NCBI GenBank assembly: GCA_950295325.1
Contig: OX485805.1
Span: 31,297,501 to 31,361,500, forward strand
From: Polytrichum commune
Taxonomy: Eukaryota; Streptophyta; Polytrichopsida; Polytrichales; Polytrichaceae
Direction: 5' to 3'
Length of the DNA: 64,000 bases
In this document: positions 33,577 to 46,405 of the stretch, in pieces
Layout: the number at the start of each line of letters is the position of its first letter
How positions within the stretch are numbered: position 1 is the stretch's first letter
The notes under the pieces: model-generated
Seen by the model: the letters and a program-made list of their open reading frames with translations, nothing else
The model's database searches: none
Told to the model about the DNA's origin: nothing
Made by a program: the position numbers and the translations under genes

Positions 33577-34593
33577 TACATTAAAGTAAGGAAGAGGAAG
33601 ATGTTCTTGAGCCTACTAATGCCAAGTCATCTGTGTACACTTTAATCAACTTGTAGACTATTATGCAACATAAGTTAGGCATACACATCATAATACTATT
33701 CATGACATTCCTTAGCGTTCACCTCTCATTCTGTGGGCCCTCAATCAATATATAATAGTGAGATGCTTGAAAAGATGCGCCAAGACACTCACAAACATCA
33801 CTGAACTCACAACATCTCACTGTTACATTCTAAGGGCCCACGTAGTTGAGTAATGTTATGTTGAACATACCCATGCCAAAATTTTAGTAAATGCACTTGA
33901 ATGCCAAGTGTCATAGTTGATGCTAATGATGAAGTTGTTGATCATTAGTGTAACCTAGGATACGCCTCAAGACAGGGTAAGTGACACTATTACACATGTG
34001 GCACTAAACACTATAAATGGTGGAGGGCCTTTACATCAGCTGGTATAAGGGCCCTCATGTACACTTTCACTCTACTTCAAAGTAATCCATTTTTTTCCTC
34101 ATCCTTGAAATTATGGGGACATAATGCTCGGCAAATTCGTGGACTCACAAAGCCCAGGATGAAGGCTGAATGTTGTCGAGGAGGAGGCTTATAGCCTCTT
34201 CCCGAAATGCCGCCCTTTGGGGCGGCCACGTCACCTCAATCTTTGTTAGGGTTAGGGTTCGTTATGAACTCAGGTGACTATGTGCATAAGCTCTCAAACT
34301 CACCATGTAGCCAACTCTAGGGGAGTTTAATCCGAATAAAAGTTTCAAGCAACTTAGGGCATCAACTTGATTTAATGTAATGAAAATGATTTGAAATGAA
34401 AGGGAATTGATATTAGAGGTGCACTCCCCCAAGTGCATATTGACAAAGAGTTCCCAGCATTACGGTGACACGTCACGAAAGGAGTGCACCAGGCTCTGCC
34501 ACGTGTCACGGATATCTTCGCAGCAACGTGGATATGGGAGGTCTGAATGAGCACAACGTCGATGCTACACAGTGAGATTCAAACAGAAGGAGG

Positions 34594-35235
34594 TTTTGTG
34601 AATGAGAAAACCGGGAAACTAATTAACCTAGAATTGTAGTTTCGATAGGACATTGAGCCTGGGGGTTAGGAGACGACGTTGTTTGTTCGGCATATCTTGA
34701 GGACTTCGGGGCTAATTTTCGGTGGGTAGAACGAGCTTTGTGCATCGCTTGTGATTTGGATAGAGAACTACGGAAGTTGGCGATCATAACATCTTGTGAT
34801 AGAGAAATCTGCACCTTAAACGGAAATTGAAAGGGTTAGGCGACTTTGTTTGGCATCCCTAAAATCTTCGGCACTAATTCTCGTGGGTACAGCGAGCTTG
34901 GTGCATTGCTGTGACTTAGATTCACATTTACGAAGCATCTTGTGAATGAGAAAACTACATCTTACACTGAAACTACAAGGGTTAGAAGACATTATTGTTC
35001 GGCATTCTTGAGGAATTCGGGGCCAAGTCTACGTGGGTAGAGCAAGCTTGGTGCATCGCTGCGATTTAGTTTGACATTTACGGATCATCTCGTGAATGAG
35101 AAACCTGCAGCTTCCGCTGAAACTGCAAAGGTTAGACGGCATCGACATCGTTCTGCGGCATACTTGAGGTATTCGGGATACGTAATTCTCCGTGGGTAGA
35201 GCAGAAGATTGTATCTATAGCTCGTGGGTAAGTTG
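34594..35235 (+). repeat. Tandem ~150-bp repeats upstream of DUF716 gene (copy 2)
   Basis: Four units beginning near 34594, 34793, 34939 and 35089, matching the array at 3546-4172 in order and spacing. Confidence 0.8.
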
Positions 35236-35240
35236 GCGCG

Positions 35241-36314
35241 ATGGGTTGGTTTCTGCCCTCGCACATGGACCAAGGCGCCATCTTCGGATTACTGGGGGCA
35301 TGGCACATGTTCAGCACTCTTTGCAGCTACGTGAAATCCCCCAAGGAGTTTCGGAGCAGGACTTGGTTTCCCGTAACGCTTGGTGGTGTCCTCTGGAAGC
35401 AGGTGCGGTGCTTGGAGCTTTGGGTGTTGCTGTTCATCGTCATCGTGTTCATCTTCAAGCAGCTGTCACATGCCACCGCAGACATTGCAGCCGGAGTCAT
35501 CCAGTTCGAGCATCTGCAGAGATTCCAGCATGTGACATTCGCCTTGTTCTTCCTCGCTTATGTCACCATGGGGCTTGTCACCGAGAATTTTCCAAATTTT
35601 TTACCCTTGCCTAGGGGATCGCTCAACTGCACTTTCGCCCTGGGCTTCTTGATGGAGCTCATGGTGTTCCATTTCGGCCACCATCCGGGAGATAACCTTG
35701 AGAGCTTCGTCCATTTGCTGATGCAGATTATTCTGTTGTGCTTGGTGCTCCTTATGTTCCTTGAGGTGCTGTGGCCGGGGAGCATCCTCATTGCAGTCGC
35801 CAGGTGCACCATGCTCATCTTCAAAGGCACATGGTTCTTCCAGATTGGCTTGCTCATCAACTTCCCCTACCACACGCCCCTGGGATGCTCGATCCTCCCT
35901 GGCGAAGAGTACCCCACATGCCCCACCCGGGAATCAGCGATGCGGGCCAAGTCGCTGCAGGTTCTCATCTTCAACTGGCAGTTCTTCTGCATTGTGGTGT
36001 GCACGTGTGTGAGTTACGCCATTTTGTTGCAACTTTACAGCCGCCGACCACGTGCTCATGTGCCTTTGAAGAAACCAGTTGCCCTCAGCATTCTCACTCC
36101 TCGAACTACTGCGCTCACCAAAAGCGATTCACCATCGGTGTACTTCGCAGTTCCTGAGGAAGAAGATGTTGGGCACGACAGTGGATCGGCATCCGATGGT
36201 GGTGAAGGTGTTGATGCACAGATCGGCACTCCCATGGGTAGCGAATCAGCACTTCACCAGGCATCCTTGTCCAGGCGTATGAGCCGCAACACACGCACTC
36301 AGAATAGGGTTTAG
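35241..36314 (+). CDS. DUF716 / TMEM45-like multipass membrane protein (copy 2)
   Basis: A 357-residue uninterrupted ORF, about 94% identical to the copy at 4178-5251, with the same seven or so hydrophobic segments and polar C-terminal tail. Both copies keep full-length frames, so both may work. The substitutions sit mainly in loops and the tail (for example R29S, S34P and N-to-K after the last membrane segment). The block from residue 161 to about 270 is identical to copy 1, including silent sites. The gene converges on HCF164, whose stop codon lies about 1.08 kb downstream on the other strand. Confidence 0.85.
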   Translation: MGWFLPSHMDQGAIFGLLGAWHMFSTLCSYVKSPKEFRSRTWFPVTLGGVLWKQVRCLELWVLLFIVIVFIFKQLSHATADIAAGVIQFEHLQRFQHVTFALFFLAYVTMGLVTENFPNFLPLPRGSLNCTFALGFLMELMVFHFGHHPGDNLESFVHLLMQIILLCLVLLMFLEVLWPGSILIAVARCTMLIFKGTWFFQIGLLINFPYHTPLGCSILPGEEYPTCPTRESAMRAKSLQVLIFNWQFFCIVVCTCVSYAILLQLYSRRPRAHVPLKKPVALSILTPRTTALTKSDSPSVYFAVPEEEDVGHDSGSASDGGEGVDAQIGTPMGSESALHQASLSRRMSRNTRTQNRV

Positions 36315-36332
36315 GGTTTGGGGTTTAAGGGT

Positions 36333-36665
36333 CACCCAAGAAACAGCTATGTGGGCCAAGTCGCTGCTGGTTCTGATCTTCAACTTGGAAGGTTTTCTGC
36401 ATTATGGTATGCACCTTCGTGTGGTAAGCCAATTTGTTGCAAATTTACCACCCACGTGGTCATGTGCCTTTGAAGAAACCTGTTGTTGGTCTCATCATTT
36501 TGACTCTTCGAAGTACCAAACATTCACCATTGGTCTACTTTGGAAGATGTTGGACACAATCGAGGATTGGCATCCAATGGTGAAAGATGACGATGCGCAG
36601 ATCGGCACCCCCTTTGGTAGCGAAGCAGTACTTATCCACCAGGTATCTTTGTTCCTGAATCTGTA
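36333..36665 (+). pseudogene. Decayed duplicate of DUF716 3' end (copy 2)
   Basis: Counterpart of 5270-5602, with the same frame-breaking changes, confirming that this partial duplication is older than the large one. Confidence 0.75.
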
Positions 36666-37389
36666 GGGTTTGGGTTTAAGGATACATACATCGGTTTTGG
36701 CTCTCTCAAATGCTGAATTTGCAGCTGAACCTGGGAGGTTATATTCCCATCACGAAAGCTCGACATTATAGGAGCTTGGTCAACTTGTCAACCATATTGA
36801 TCACCTCCTGAATTTGCAACTATGTGGTCGGCAATCTCGTCACTCAGGATGTCGGAGTGTGGAGGACAAAATTTCCACCAAGTAACAAAATTTTGTTTGG
36901 CGGAGGGTTTTCGCACAAGTTTGTTTGCCGAAGGGATGATTTTGGAAAGATAAGGAGACAGAATCAGGCGACTCGGATAGACTCGAGGACATGTTCCCAA
37001 GTTCAAGAGTGGGGGATTATTTGTACTAAGATTGTAGAAAGCAGGCATCGTGTACAATTGAAGGACAGATAATTCTCTACCATGTACACTTCTCTAAAAA
37101 AACTCTGTAATAGAAATGGATTGGCTTACCTATACCAATTCATTGAATGGTAAGTGATTCGGAGCTATTGAAGATGAAAATATGATACCTTGGATCAAAA
37201 TTGAACCAGGATCAAAGAATTGTTGTAATGCAAACATCTTTTTTTAAAGAATGTGATATTCATTGTCGGCTGGTTCAAATTCGTGGTTACCAAAATAGTT
37301 CCCTTCTACGAGTATAAGCTGATTTATATACAAAGATTTGAGGGTTACAGATGAAAAAGAATGCAAAAACTAGGTACATCAGCTCAGGT

Positions 37390-39924
37390 TTAACTGTGGC
37401 TTCGGGGGTTTGTGATGGGTGGAGCTTGCCTACTATCAGCTGACGAAAACACGCCAACAACACTCGAGTGCGGCACCGTTGCATCACCCCTCGCCATAGC
37501 CATCACATTCTCCCGCAAAAATTTAGGTGGGAGTCTCCCGACTATGTTTCCTTCCTCGTTACCTTTCCTGTCAAGGAATGCAAAGTGGGGTATCCCCTCC
37601 ACCCCAAACTCATCTAACTCCGGTTCCCATTTGGGGTTGTCAACATTAAGCATCACAAAGTTGATACGGTCCCTGAAAGGCAAATCAGGTTTGAAGGAAA
37701 TCAGTTACTTCATGCCTGATGTAACTAAACATTGAGATACATTACGGTTATCCTTAAAAGTCCTTCAAAGAGGCACCAAACAAGGATTTTTCGATTAAGA
37801 CAGCTCAGTAGAGTATCTTGTGTCAGAGCCTAATTTGAAACATGGGTGACACTCCTTGGACCTCCTCTTTGAACCCAAAAGTCTTTGGGAGAATTTTCGG
37901 AATCAAATATGGTCTGACTCATGGGACCTGGCACCGTAAAACCCAGCTTGGCCTAAACCCGGCAAGGTTATTATAACCATGTTTAAATGGAGGTCACTTT
38001 GAGCAAATGCTTCTGAACTCACTTTTAGCCGACTCACCTGGAGAATCATCCATAGACTTTTAAGGATAAGTGTATTGTTCAACACATCAAATGAACGTGC
38101 CATAATTATATAAATTTTACAACTGTTCTTAACAATTGATGAATACCACAGATCACAAATATGCCAATATCTGTTGTATATTGTCTTATGAATGACCTTC
38201 ATGAGGAATGTTAGGAAGTTACAATCACAGAGAATCATAGAGGATGGACTCATATTGCCAACTTTTGTTCATTATGATTGTTGTTGCATTGAGGAGAAAT
38301 CAGTCATGTGCAGACCTATCATGGAGTGCTTCTTTAGAGTGGTAATGGGATGAAATTTGAGTTTGTATGAATCTACAAGAGGATTATCTCACAAAAGTAA
38401 GAATTCTAACATGCTCAAGAAATGCTATGAAAAGGGATTGAGAAATCACCTATACTCTTCTTCAACACGGTAGACATCCTTTGCCATTTCCCGGCAGACT
38501 TCACACCAATCGGCGTAAAACTCAACCACTGTGGGTCGCCCATTTGCCAAGGCCTGTATAGTGTAATGTGGTGACAAGAAATCAACATTCCAGATGTGGC
38601 AACTATATCTCGTCCTCGCATTCATTTTCAACGGAAACTAAAACTGACAGATATTCTGAAGCTCAATTTCAACTTTCTACGCATGGTTGTACAAGTAATC
38701 TCACCTCCTCGTAGGGAACAGCTTGCACGGTGAGCTGACTTAACCCCGATACACCGCCACCTTCTAATCTTGCTGAGGCAAAGAGGCCAACCGCCACCAA
38801 CACTGACCCAAGGGCAATGAATTGGTTAATTTGCTTTGTGGGTCCAATCTGCTGAAATTCTTGTGCTGGGCGTGTAGTAGTCTCTTTCACAACTTTGGGT
38901 GCACTTTTCAACTCATCCTCGTCTCCCTGCCATACATACAGTTGACGATTGCATCTCATTCTGTCACGAATCGAGCGACATCCCTCTTGAACACCATAAA
39001 CCATCTACCTGCCCTTGGGTTTTGGGTATCTTTCTTTCATCACTTAAAGTGCTCAATTCAGAACATCCTCCCACCATTTAATGTGATGTCAGCTGCATGT
39101 CCAGGTTTCAGTTCATCTCTTGGCTCTGGTCTATCAATTTGCTCGGAATGAGCTGCCTCATTAACTCTGAAGCAAACAAGTAAAGTCCTAACTAACGATC
39201 TCCCAAGAACCAATATCTAGAATGACCAATAACAAATGAACAACATCCCAATTGAACACCATAAATATCGGTCTAACTGCTTTTGATTTTGGGTATCTTT
39301 CTTTCACCACATGATATGCTCAGTTCACAACATCCTCACACCATTTAATGTGCCGTCAGCTGTATTTCCAGATGTCTCTTCATCTCTTGACTCTGAGCTA
39401 TCACTCTGCTCGGAATTAGCTGCGCATTGACTCTGAAGCGAACAAGTAAAGCCCTCACCAACGATCTCCCAGAAACCAATATCCTTCCCCTTTGTCCATG
39501 TGGGGCGTATTGAAGACCTCATACAACCCAATCACATGAGGTCACCAAATGAGTCACTGTGTTACGAATGCAGTTGACCTCCTCTAGCAATCCGCTTCAA
39601 ATACAGATGCTCAACCTAAGAAGCAAGCAATCGAAGAACCCCACTCACCTTATCGTTGCAACATTGTGGGGAAGAAGAAGACGTTGTAGGATCCGTGTCC
39701 TCCTTATCCCCCGAATCCGCCATACACCTCCACCTTGCGCCATTCATTTGCTTCTGCCCAGGGTTAACCGAATTGGTTCTCGTTGTTTCTACTGCCACAC
39801 CCAGCAACCGATTCCTGGGCTTCGATGAAGCTTTCTTCGACCCAATCCTCGGAGCCCCAAATGTGGGCGCATACCGCAACGCTTGTGCGTAGGAGCAGCA
39901 GAGCGGCGCCGCCGCCATCGCCAT
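37390..39924 (-). CDS. HCF164: Thylakoid thioredoxin-like protein HCF164
   Basis: Four phase-consistent exons (39924-39649, 38926-38705, 38553-38450, 37672-37390) give 294 residues. Residues 1 to about 60 form a chloroplast transit peptide ([10 protein letters not shown] start, Ser/Arg/Ala-rich). A single membrane anchor lies at about 125-145, followed by a thioredoxin fold with the WCEVC active site at 182-186 and the cis-proline GIPHF around 229. Membrane-anchored HCF164 faces the thylakoid lumen, passes reducing equivalents from CcdA, and is needed for cytochrome b6f assembly. The sequence around [20 protein letters not shown] and [12 protein letters not shown] fits HCF164 orthologues closely. 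The start was set at the first ATG in the frame, followed at once by a second (MAM). Length is near that of seed-plant orthologues. It is divergent from the Y3IP1-like gene; its last exon is duplicated at 6329-6611. Confidence 0.92.
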
Positions 39925-40553
39925 GTCCACCCACCGCCTAACCCACAACTCTGAGCGCCCTCAACTATTGGCGGGAAGAATGTGCCCTCAAACAAAACTT
40001 GCTAAGATGTGCGACAATTCAATTTCCCGATGTGAATGAATGCACAGAGGAGACCATACATGGAAGCCCACCAACGTACATACTCATGCAATCAAGTGCT
40101 TCTTTCACAATTCATTGCAGATTGTGGGCAGTCACACATACATTTGAGTCATTTTTTAGGCTAAGTTAAGAGAGATGAGTGATGCAATCCTACAACATTT
40201 CGGAGGATTTGCAACCCTCCGTATGTGCAGTTCCGTGTTCTTCAGATTATTTGATAGATACGTCTCCTGAGTCACCTGCCTTTTTGTGGTGGGCCCTCGT
40301 TCCCTAGGTTCCCACGTTCTATATGGGTTTCCAACAAAGGGTACTTTCCTGGCCCCTTATCCAGTTGGAAAGCCTATAGCAACAACGGAACAGCGAGTTA
40401 ATGACTGAACCCTCCGGAGAAAGGAAATCTGTAACCCATCAACAGAATAGAAAGAATCAAGACTTCGGAGGGTTTTGGGAAGTAGGGTGTGGGGTGTGGT
40501 GATTGAAGGGAGGTTTTCGGAGGCTTTGGGAGGGTTAGGAGTTCAGAGTTTTG
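39925..40553. promoter_or_regulatory. Shared bidirectional promoter region (HCF164 / Y3IP1)
   Basis: These 629 bases separate two divergent start codons and must hold both promoters and both 5' UTRs. A TGGGCC (site II/TCP-type) motif occurs near 40292 and a GGATAA complement (I-box-like core) near 40357, on the strand serving the plus-strand gene. These short motifs are weak evidence alone; the arrangement is the main point. Confidence 0.5.
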
Positions 40554-43006
40554 ATGGCAATGGCGACTGTTTGCGGTAGCTTGGTAATGGCGCCCCAACC
40601 CATTGCTCATCAGCTCTCTTCTCTCTCCCTTGATGACTGCGGTTCCGGGATGCAGCTGGTTTTGGCAAAGAAGCGGATACACAAAGTCACTGTTGTTTCT
40701 GTTGCACATGCAAGTAGGAATCTCCTACAATTTTATTTTTATTTTCCAGTTTAGAATGGAAATCCAGCCATGGCATGGAATCCTTAAGTGTCATCGGAAG
40801 AAGAAGAACCTCAAGTGGTTTCCTGTAGTACTAGTATTTTATGTCCTAATTATAGGAATTCACTCAGCTCATCCAAGAAGTTTGTTTAATTTGTGAATCC
40901 TGTGGAATTCCATTGGGAGATGTGGTAATTGTGATTAGTATCATGACTATCTTCTTCTTCTTCTTCTTCTTCTTATTATTATTATTAAAATTAGCGTTGG
41001 AGGTAATGCTGCAGATCTTAGAAGATCCAATGCCGGGCATGGAATTTTCGCAATGCCTCGGAGACGACATATCTCTGTGCATTGCCTTGTGAAGGTAAAC
41101 CTTCTCTTCCCCTTTGCCCTATGTCCAATTTCTGCGGAATTTGCGATGCAAATGCTCGAGTGGTCCACAGGTCTTAGGGTTTAAGAAATTATGTTGAGTG
41201 CAGAAAAACCAAGAGATTTCTGGGGCATGGCGAAGACTCACGATGAGGGCGCTGGATGAAGAAAGTTCGGAGAGCAATGTGGCGATGGAGGACAGGCAAT
41301 TGACTCCAGAGGAGGAACAAGACCAGGAAGATATTAGTAATATATTGAAGGTATGATCCACCACTGAATTTTGAGACAGCGTGGCTTTTTTTTTTCAAAT
41401 TTCAACATCTTGAGCATCTCAAATTTCAAATTATGTATTAACTGATATTAACAAAAATCTTAGTGCATCATCATCACCGCCCGTTAGGGGTGGAGTGGGC
41501 TTATACTGATTGTGTGAATGCTATTTTACAGGTTGTGGACCTGTTAAAGAAGAAGAGGGACATGACATTCAATGAAGTGAGTTTTGTAATATATCTGTTT
41601 TCAGATCGCATCTTCATGTACACCTCTATGGCTACCTCAAGGAAGGGCTTATGTCTGCAACAAATGAAATCTCTTTTGCTTTAGTATCCTCGTTTCTTGG
41701 TGGGAAAATTCACCTGACAGTCAGCAAGCACTGCTTATTGAAACCAGGTAGATAGGTATGTGATCTTAGTCTCAATCTGGAAGTATGAATCAGGGTTTTA
41801 AGTTTGAGTGATTAGTATTGGGTACGTTGAGGTTACTTGGATGGCATCAAAATATTCAAAGTGGGACTTCTTGCACAGGTTAAATTGACAATCATGATAG
41901 AAGATCCACGTGAGGTGGAGCGGCGAAAGGAACTTGGCATTGAGGATGACCGTGGCTGCTCTAAGGAGGATATGGCACTTGCACTTGTAGAGGTCTGCAC
42001 ATTTTAGCAAACGTGTCATTGAGAACCGTATGTTTGCATTAATCAAACGAAATTGTTTAGTAGCATGCAGTTTTATGAACTTTGAAGTATCTTAGTTGGC
42101 ATTGTTGTTGCCCCCCTACTCATGTGTTTGAGTGCCCAGTTAGGTGGGCTCTGCACTGGAAGTGTAATTTATTTTTTTCTGAACAATATTGTTGTGTAGT
42201 AGCAAAAGATTGCTGTAGGCAATGTATATAACTAAATTGTTACCTGACACTACCATTTTGCATAATCAAGGTTTATGAAGGAAGAATACCAGAAGACCGG
42301 GTGGTGTTGCGGGAGCTTGCAAAGGAAATGCTCGCATGGCCAAGAATTGAGGTATTATTTATTTCTCATTTTTCCAGATTAGGTAATGGCATTTGATAAA
42401 TGAAGTCTTCTAAGAAAAACATTTTGAAGAAAAACTAGGACTCGATTATGTGCCTCAGGTCATGTTCACCTCTGCCGTTTCCCGTTTTCATTGAACTGAT
42501 AAATATGCCTCACAGGAGGAGATTGCAGCACTGAATCCAGCAGCAAGTCCCTATGCCAAAATGACCCCTACAGGAGTTGACCCTAAATTAGCTGCGCAAC
42601 GAGCACGTGTAGACTGGGATGCAGCAACTGAGTTTACGGCTGGTGAAGAGCCAAAAGACCTCAGTGACATGGTTCCACCTGCTGTGGTAGGTTCTTCACT
42701 CATGCTGATTTGCAACATGTTGGTTGATATATGATGCTTGAGCCAGAAAACTAGAGTATAATATTAAAAATATGCCACTGGAGATTAAAAAAAAGATATG
42801 ATTATACTTACAGGAGAGGGGGGGGAAATTTTAATTTTAAAATAAATAAAATCATGTGGGCTCTGGGAAATGTATCCTTCACATAATGAGGCACATCTGG
42901 CGTGGGTTGGTTGCAGGGGTTCAGCTTTCTCTACCTCGTGAGCTTCATCCCAGTTATTATAGTAGTAGTAGTGGTATTGATCCTCTTTTTCAATTCTCTC
43001 CAGTAA
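40554..43006 (+). CDS. Y3IP1: Ycf3-interacting protein 1-like (photosystem I assembly)
   Basis: Eight exons join with consistent phase: 40554-40713, 41015-41094, 41204-41350, 41532-41576, 41879-41992, 42271-42351, 42516-42686 and 42917-43006, giving 295 residues. The first 100 or so form a Ser/Arg-rich plastid transit region. Then follow an acidic stretch (EEEQDQED), the conserved helical core (DLLKKKRDMTFNE, TIMIEDPREVERRKELGIED, PEDRVVLRELAKEMLAWP), the YAKMTPTGVDP-VDWDAA motif, and a C-terminal membrane segment FLYLVSFIPVIIVVVVVLIL ending FFNSLQ. This order and length match Y3IP1, a thylakoid protein that works with plastid Ycf3 in photosystem I assembly. The identification is from memory of the family. 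The valine run is coded by a GTA microsatellite. Intron 1 carries CTT and ATT microsatellites close to the acceptor. Confidence 0.82.
40950..40987. repeat. CTT/ATT microsatellite in intron 1 of Y3IP1-like gene
   Basis: Eight CTT units followed by five or six ATT units, 28 bp before the exon 2 acceptor; its pyrimidine content may act as part of the splice tract. Confidence 0.85.
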
Positions 43007-45270
43007 TTTTGGTGAATCCTAGCACAGTTTAGGGAATATCCTGCTAGTGAAGAGACAAGGAATTTTAGTTCATACAATCTACTTGGCATCCTGCTGGTTC
43101 ATGTGCAAAATGATACCAGGTTGTACACTCATGTAATCTTCCCATGCTGAAAGATGATGAAGCCCTTCTGCTATTCCCCAGCTTTTTTTTAATTTAGTGT
43201 GTTGTTGAACAACCGCTGTGAGCGGCTTGAGAGAGAATTGAATTGCAGGTGTATAGTAGTGGCTTGAGTGCAACCTTCACTACCACTATTGGTGGTAGAT
43301 CACTAGATTAGAGCTTATTATGTAAAGATCATGGTCCCATCATGGCTAAGTGATGTGCCCTTTGAAGATGTTCTTTGAAAGATTGTTGTTTATTGCTGTT
43401 ATGTGATCCTTTGAGGTCCAATACAAGTGAAGACTTCCTAAGTGAAAACTTTCATGCTTTATTATCTTCTTGAGATTGCATGTGTGGTTTATGTGTCTCC
43501 TGGAGTAGAGTCCAGGTAATGACCAAATTGGCACTTTTGGTTTTGTTGATCCTGTGCATTCTGAATGGATGTAGTCTCATCAAAGGCTCAAGGATGGCAT
43601 TCTTCACAAACTTGTGTAATTTAGATTTTCATTGTACTTTGTAGTAGGAAATTCCCTTACTGTTTTTTATTCTTACAATACTATAATACTTCTTTGTTTT
43701 CTGCCACTCTCTTGTTCGTAAGTAATCTATATACCATGGACTAACAAGGGTGATTACTGTTAAGGCAGAGTGGCAGGTTGTTTACATTCAGGTCTCTAGC
43801 CACACCGCCATCTAGAAGTCCTAGGAAAGTCGGCCATCACCGGAGACATTCATCTTGTGTTGTTCGTGCACATTCCACAACAAGGTACTTTCTCTTTCCA
43901 TCCTTCTGAAACTGGGTTTCTTTCATCATCATTGTAGCCCAAAATCACAGGTTGACAAGACCGAAAAAATTGCCACATCTTTAATCAGTCAAGAGATGTG
44001 CTTCATCGTGACATCGTGTTTGTGACTGGTCAGAGGATATTTTTGTTCATCCAGGCTATTTAATGATATTCATCAAAGCTGCTAAGTTCTGCATAAAAAT
44101 GGTTTCGCACTAAAATGTTTTTGCACAAAAGAGTAATCAATGAGCTGGAGGCATTTGTTATGTAGGTCAGGTGTCTTCACCCATTCTGTAAAAAGGTCTC
44201 TGGTAACGCACTGTAGAGTCTAAGCAAATAGGGATACACACTTGAGGCTGAGTTCTTGTCTGCTGCAGTGTTTATGGTCAATACTGTGGTCTACACTATT
44301 GAGCTTATCTCCACACTAAAAACATTGGGGACAATATTGTGGATGCACACTATTTACCAACCAACAGTAATCCTACATCAGAGGTCCATGTTGTAGGGTT
44401 CAGTAATTCTATTTGGATTCAAAATAGTGTGCATCTGAAAGACTTCCAACCTAGAGGAAGGAGGTGGGTATATCAAGAGGGCACAACAAGTGTGACTAGG
44501 GTTGCACATTATTTTCTTCCGTAATGGTGTATATTGTGAGCCCCACTATAGGGTTGTCCAGTGTAAGTCTCATTATACATCTGCCGAGACTATTTACCAA
44601 CCCACAGTGTTCAACATCAAAAGGCAAGCGTTATAGGTTACTGTATTTCTATTGAATTGAACATAGTTTGCATTTGAAAGACTCCTAACCTAGGGGAAGG
44701 AGGCAGGTCTACCACGGGGGCATGACATGTGTTAGGGTAGATGTGTCTAAATCCTACACAACCATAATTTGGACACCTGTATTTGCGTGGTATTTGGGTT
44801 GGGTGTGGATCTAGGAAGTGGCACCAAAAAGACATATGTTTAAAAGAGATTGGGCTACATGCTCAACATATGCTAATCATGTCAGGTTCAATAGTCGAAA
44901 TGATTGGGGGACCAATATGACCACTTAATGAGCACAAGAATCTTCACTTTGATAACGGATAAGATATTCATATGAGATCCAAAAATTATAAGGCAAATGG
45001 CTACATGCACAATGTGAATTTGCTTATCATCTCACATGGATTGTGTGTTTCATATCCTACAAGAAGTGCCTGCGAAGAGAAAAGTATCCATCTAAGGCAT
45101 GTCTACCTTACTAGGGTATACAATATTGTCTTTGATTGATGGTGTGTACTGCAGGCCCCACTATACATCTCACTCTAGATATATGCCCACATTATTTACT
45201 AAATTCAGTGTAGCAATCCGGTGCAGGATTCTCAAGTTGGAACTGAACATGTTCTTCCTATATAGTGTGC
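43007..45270. other. 3' flank and repeats
   Basis: The first few hundred bases are probably 3' UTR of the Y3IP1-like gene. 44340-44500 and 44585-44740 are tandem copies (TATTTACCAACC-ACAGT, GACTTCCAACCTAGAGGAAG-like), with a partial third near 45130-45260. 44730-45085 is a copy of the 7.1-kb hairpin family. No gene was seen. Confidence 0.5.
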
Positions 45271-45273
45271 CAG

Positions 45274-45518
45274 GTTTCGAAGATGACATGGATGAAATAT
45301 TCAAAGTGGAAGATGGGATTTTTGAGGACACTCATCTGAACCCTGGAGATGAAACCCCAGCTGGAGATGTTGGTGCTGTCAAAGGAAATTCACAGTTAGT
45401 ACCCGAGGAATGGAGACTGGCTCAAGAGGAGATGGGCCAGACGAAGAAGCAAAAGAAACGAGTTGTTCTTGATACCCTTAAGGAAAGGTCAAAACAAAAG
45501 GTTCAACAACGACGAAAG
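45274..45518 (+). CDS. Unidentified exon (acidic then basic helical protein)
   Basis: An open stretch bounded by a CCAG acceptor and an AAG/GTGAAG donor encodes FEDDMDEIFKVEDGIFED, an acidic linker, then VPEEWRLAQEEMGQTKKQKK and a basic tail to QQRRKV. The sharp acidic-to-basic switch and the absence of stops suggest a real exon of a nuclear or plastid nucleic-acid-associated protein, but I do not recognise the family. Possible later exons: 46406-46566 (APYLTKKDSPEKYREKI on) and a stretch ending in TAA near 46800 (PEADPVVIHVGGVGSAHNGA). Their phases do not all agree with this exon, so intermediate exons would be needed. Confidence 0.4.
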
Positions 45519-46405
45519 GTGAAGACTGGTGGTGAGGGTACTGGACACACACCCTTTCCTCGGGTGCTTCCTGGCGACCTTCAGTGAGTCGCTATACCTG
45601 ATAAAAGCAACGAGGATTTTAATGACGACGGTAAATTGTAGTCCTCTTAGAGGTGAACAAATCTGCTGGTAATCCTCGTCTTCCACCCTATACCTAAACC
45701 CTACCTTTGTCAGTGTAGAGACCTCAAACATTCACCTTGCTTCAGTACACAATCAATACTCTGAGAACTTCCAGAGTTAACCAGGATAGAGAGTAAGCTT
45801 GGAGGAATTATACATAGGGGTGATTCATTATGGAAAATTACAACAGAACTTAAGTGAGAGCATCTTAGTGAATCAGGCATTTGATGATTAGTATGAAAAT
45901 GTTCTTGCATTTGAGAATCTGTTTCACCAGGGAAATTCAAAAAAATTCAAGGGAAATCCAAAAAAATTCAAGGGAAATCAGTTTTTCACCTTCTCATTGC
46001 TATGCATGATGAAATTGATTAGGTGTACTGTGAACCAAATGCTTATACATAGACAGATAATGTTTACAAGTGACCCACTCAGATCATATGCTTCATGTTG
46101 TGGATATTCTTGTGGTAATTAATCTTCTGGCCATTGTGATTGATGCAGGTGAAAGTAATGTTGGCACATGTGAATATATTGTTGGCCTGTAAGCTGGTCG
46201 AACCTATTACCACCCAAAAAATGATGAAGATCGATCTTGAAAATCATGAATGGTGTCAACTTTGACATTTAAGTCACCCGAACACAGATTAACATTCCAC
46301 GTCTTATTTTGATTTTATTATTTAATTTCATAATTCAACATATGCTTCACTCAAATTTATATATTGTCGGCTTATGTGATCTTATTCTGTTGCATTCTGA
46401 TGCAG

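Larger units (their letters stand above)
34535..38170. repeat. Segmental duplication, copy 2
   Basis: Direct copy of 3468-7117. Beyond its right end the sequence continues as the rest of the HCF164 intron and gene, so this copy sits in the ancestral context, at least for HCF164. Confidence 0.9.

Noticed and set aside
39616..39948. Upstream TTG start for HCF164
   Set aside because: Plant nuclear genes use ATG; the first in-frame ATG is at 39924 and gives a normal transit peptide.
40981..41014. Earlier acceptor (TTAG near 40994) for exon 2 of the Y3IP1-like gene
   Set aside because: It puts the exon in a frame with a stop; the CTGCAG acceptor before 41015 keeps phase through all later exons.
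42950..42975. GTA repeat as an independent microsatellite feature
   Set aside because: It lies inside the Y3IP1-like coding sequence and encodes the valine run of the membrane segment.
45099..45273. N-terminal part of the 162-residue frame ending at 45587
   Set aside because: This part lies in repeat DNA upstream of a good splice acceptor; only the stretch from 45274 looks coding.
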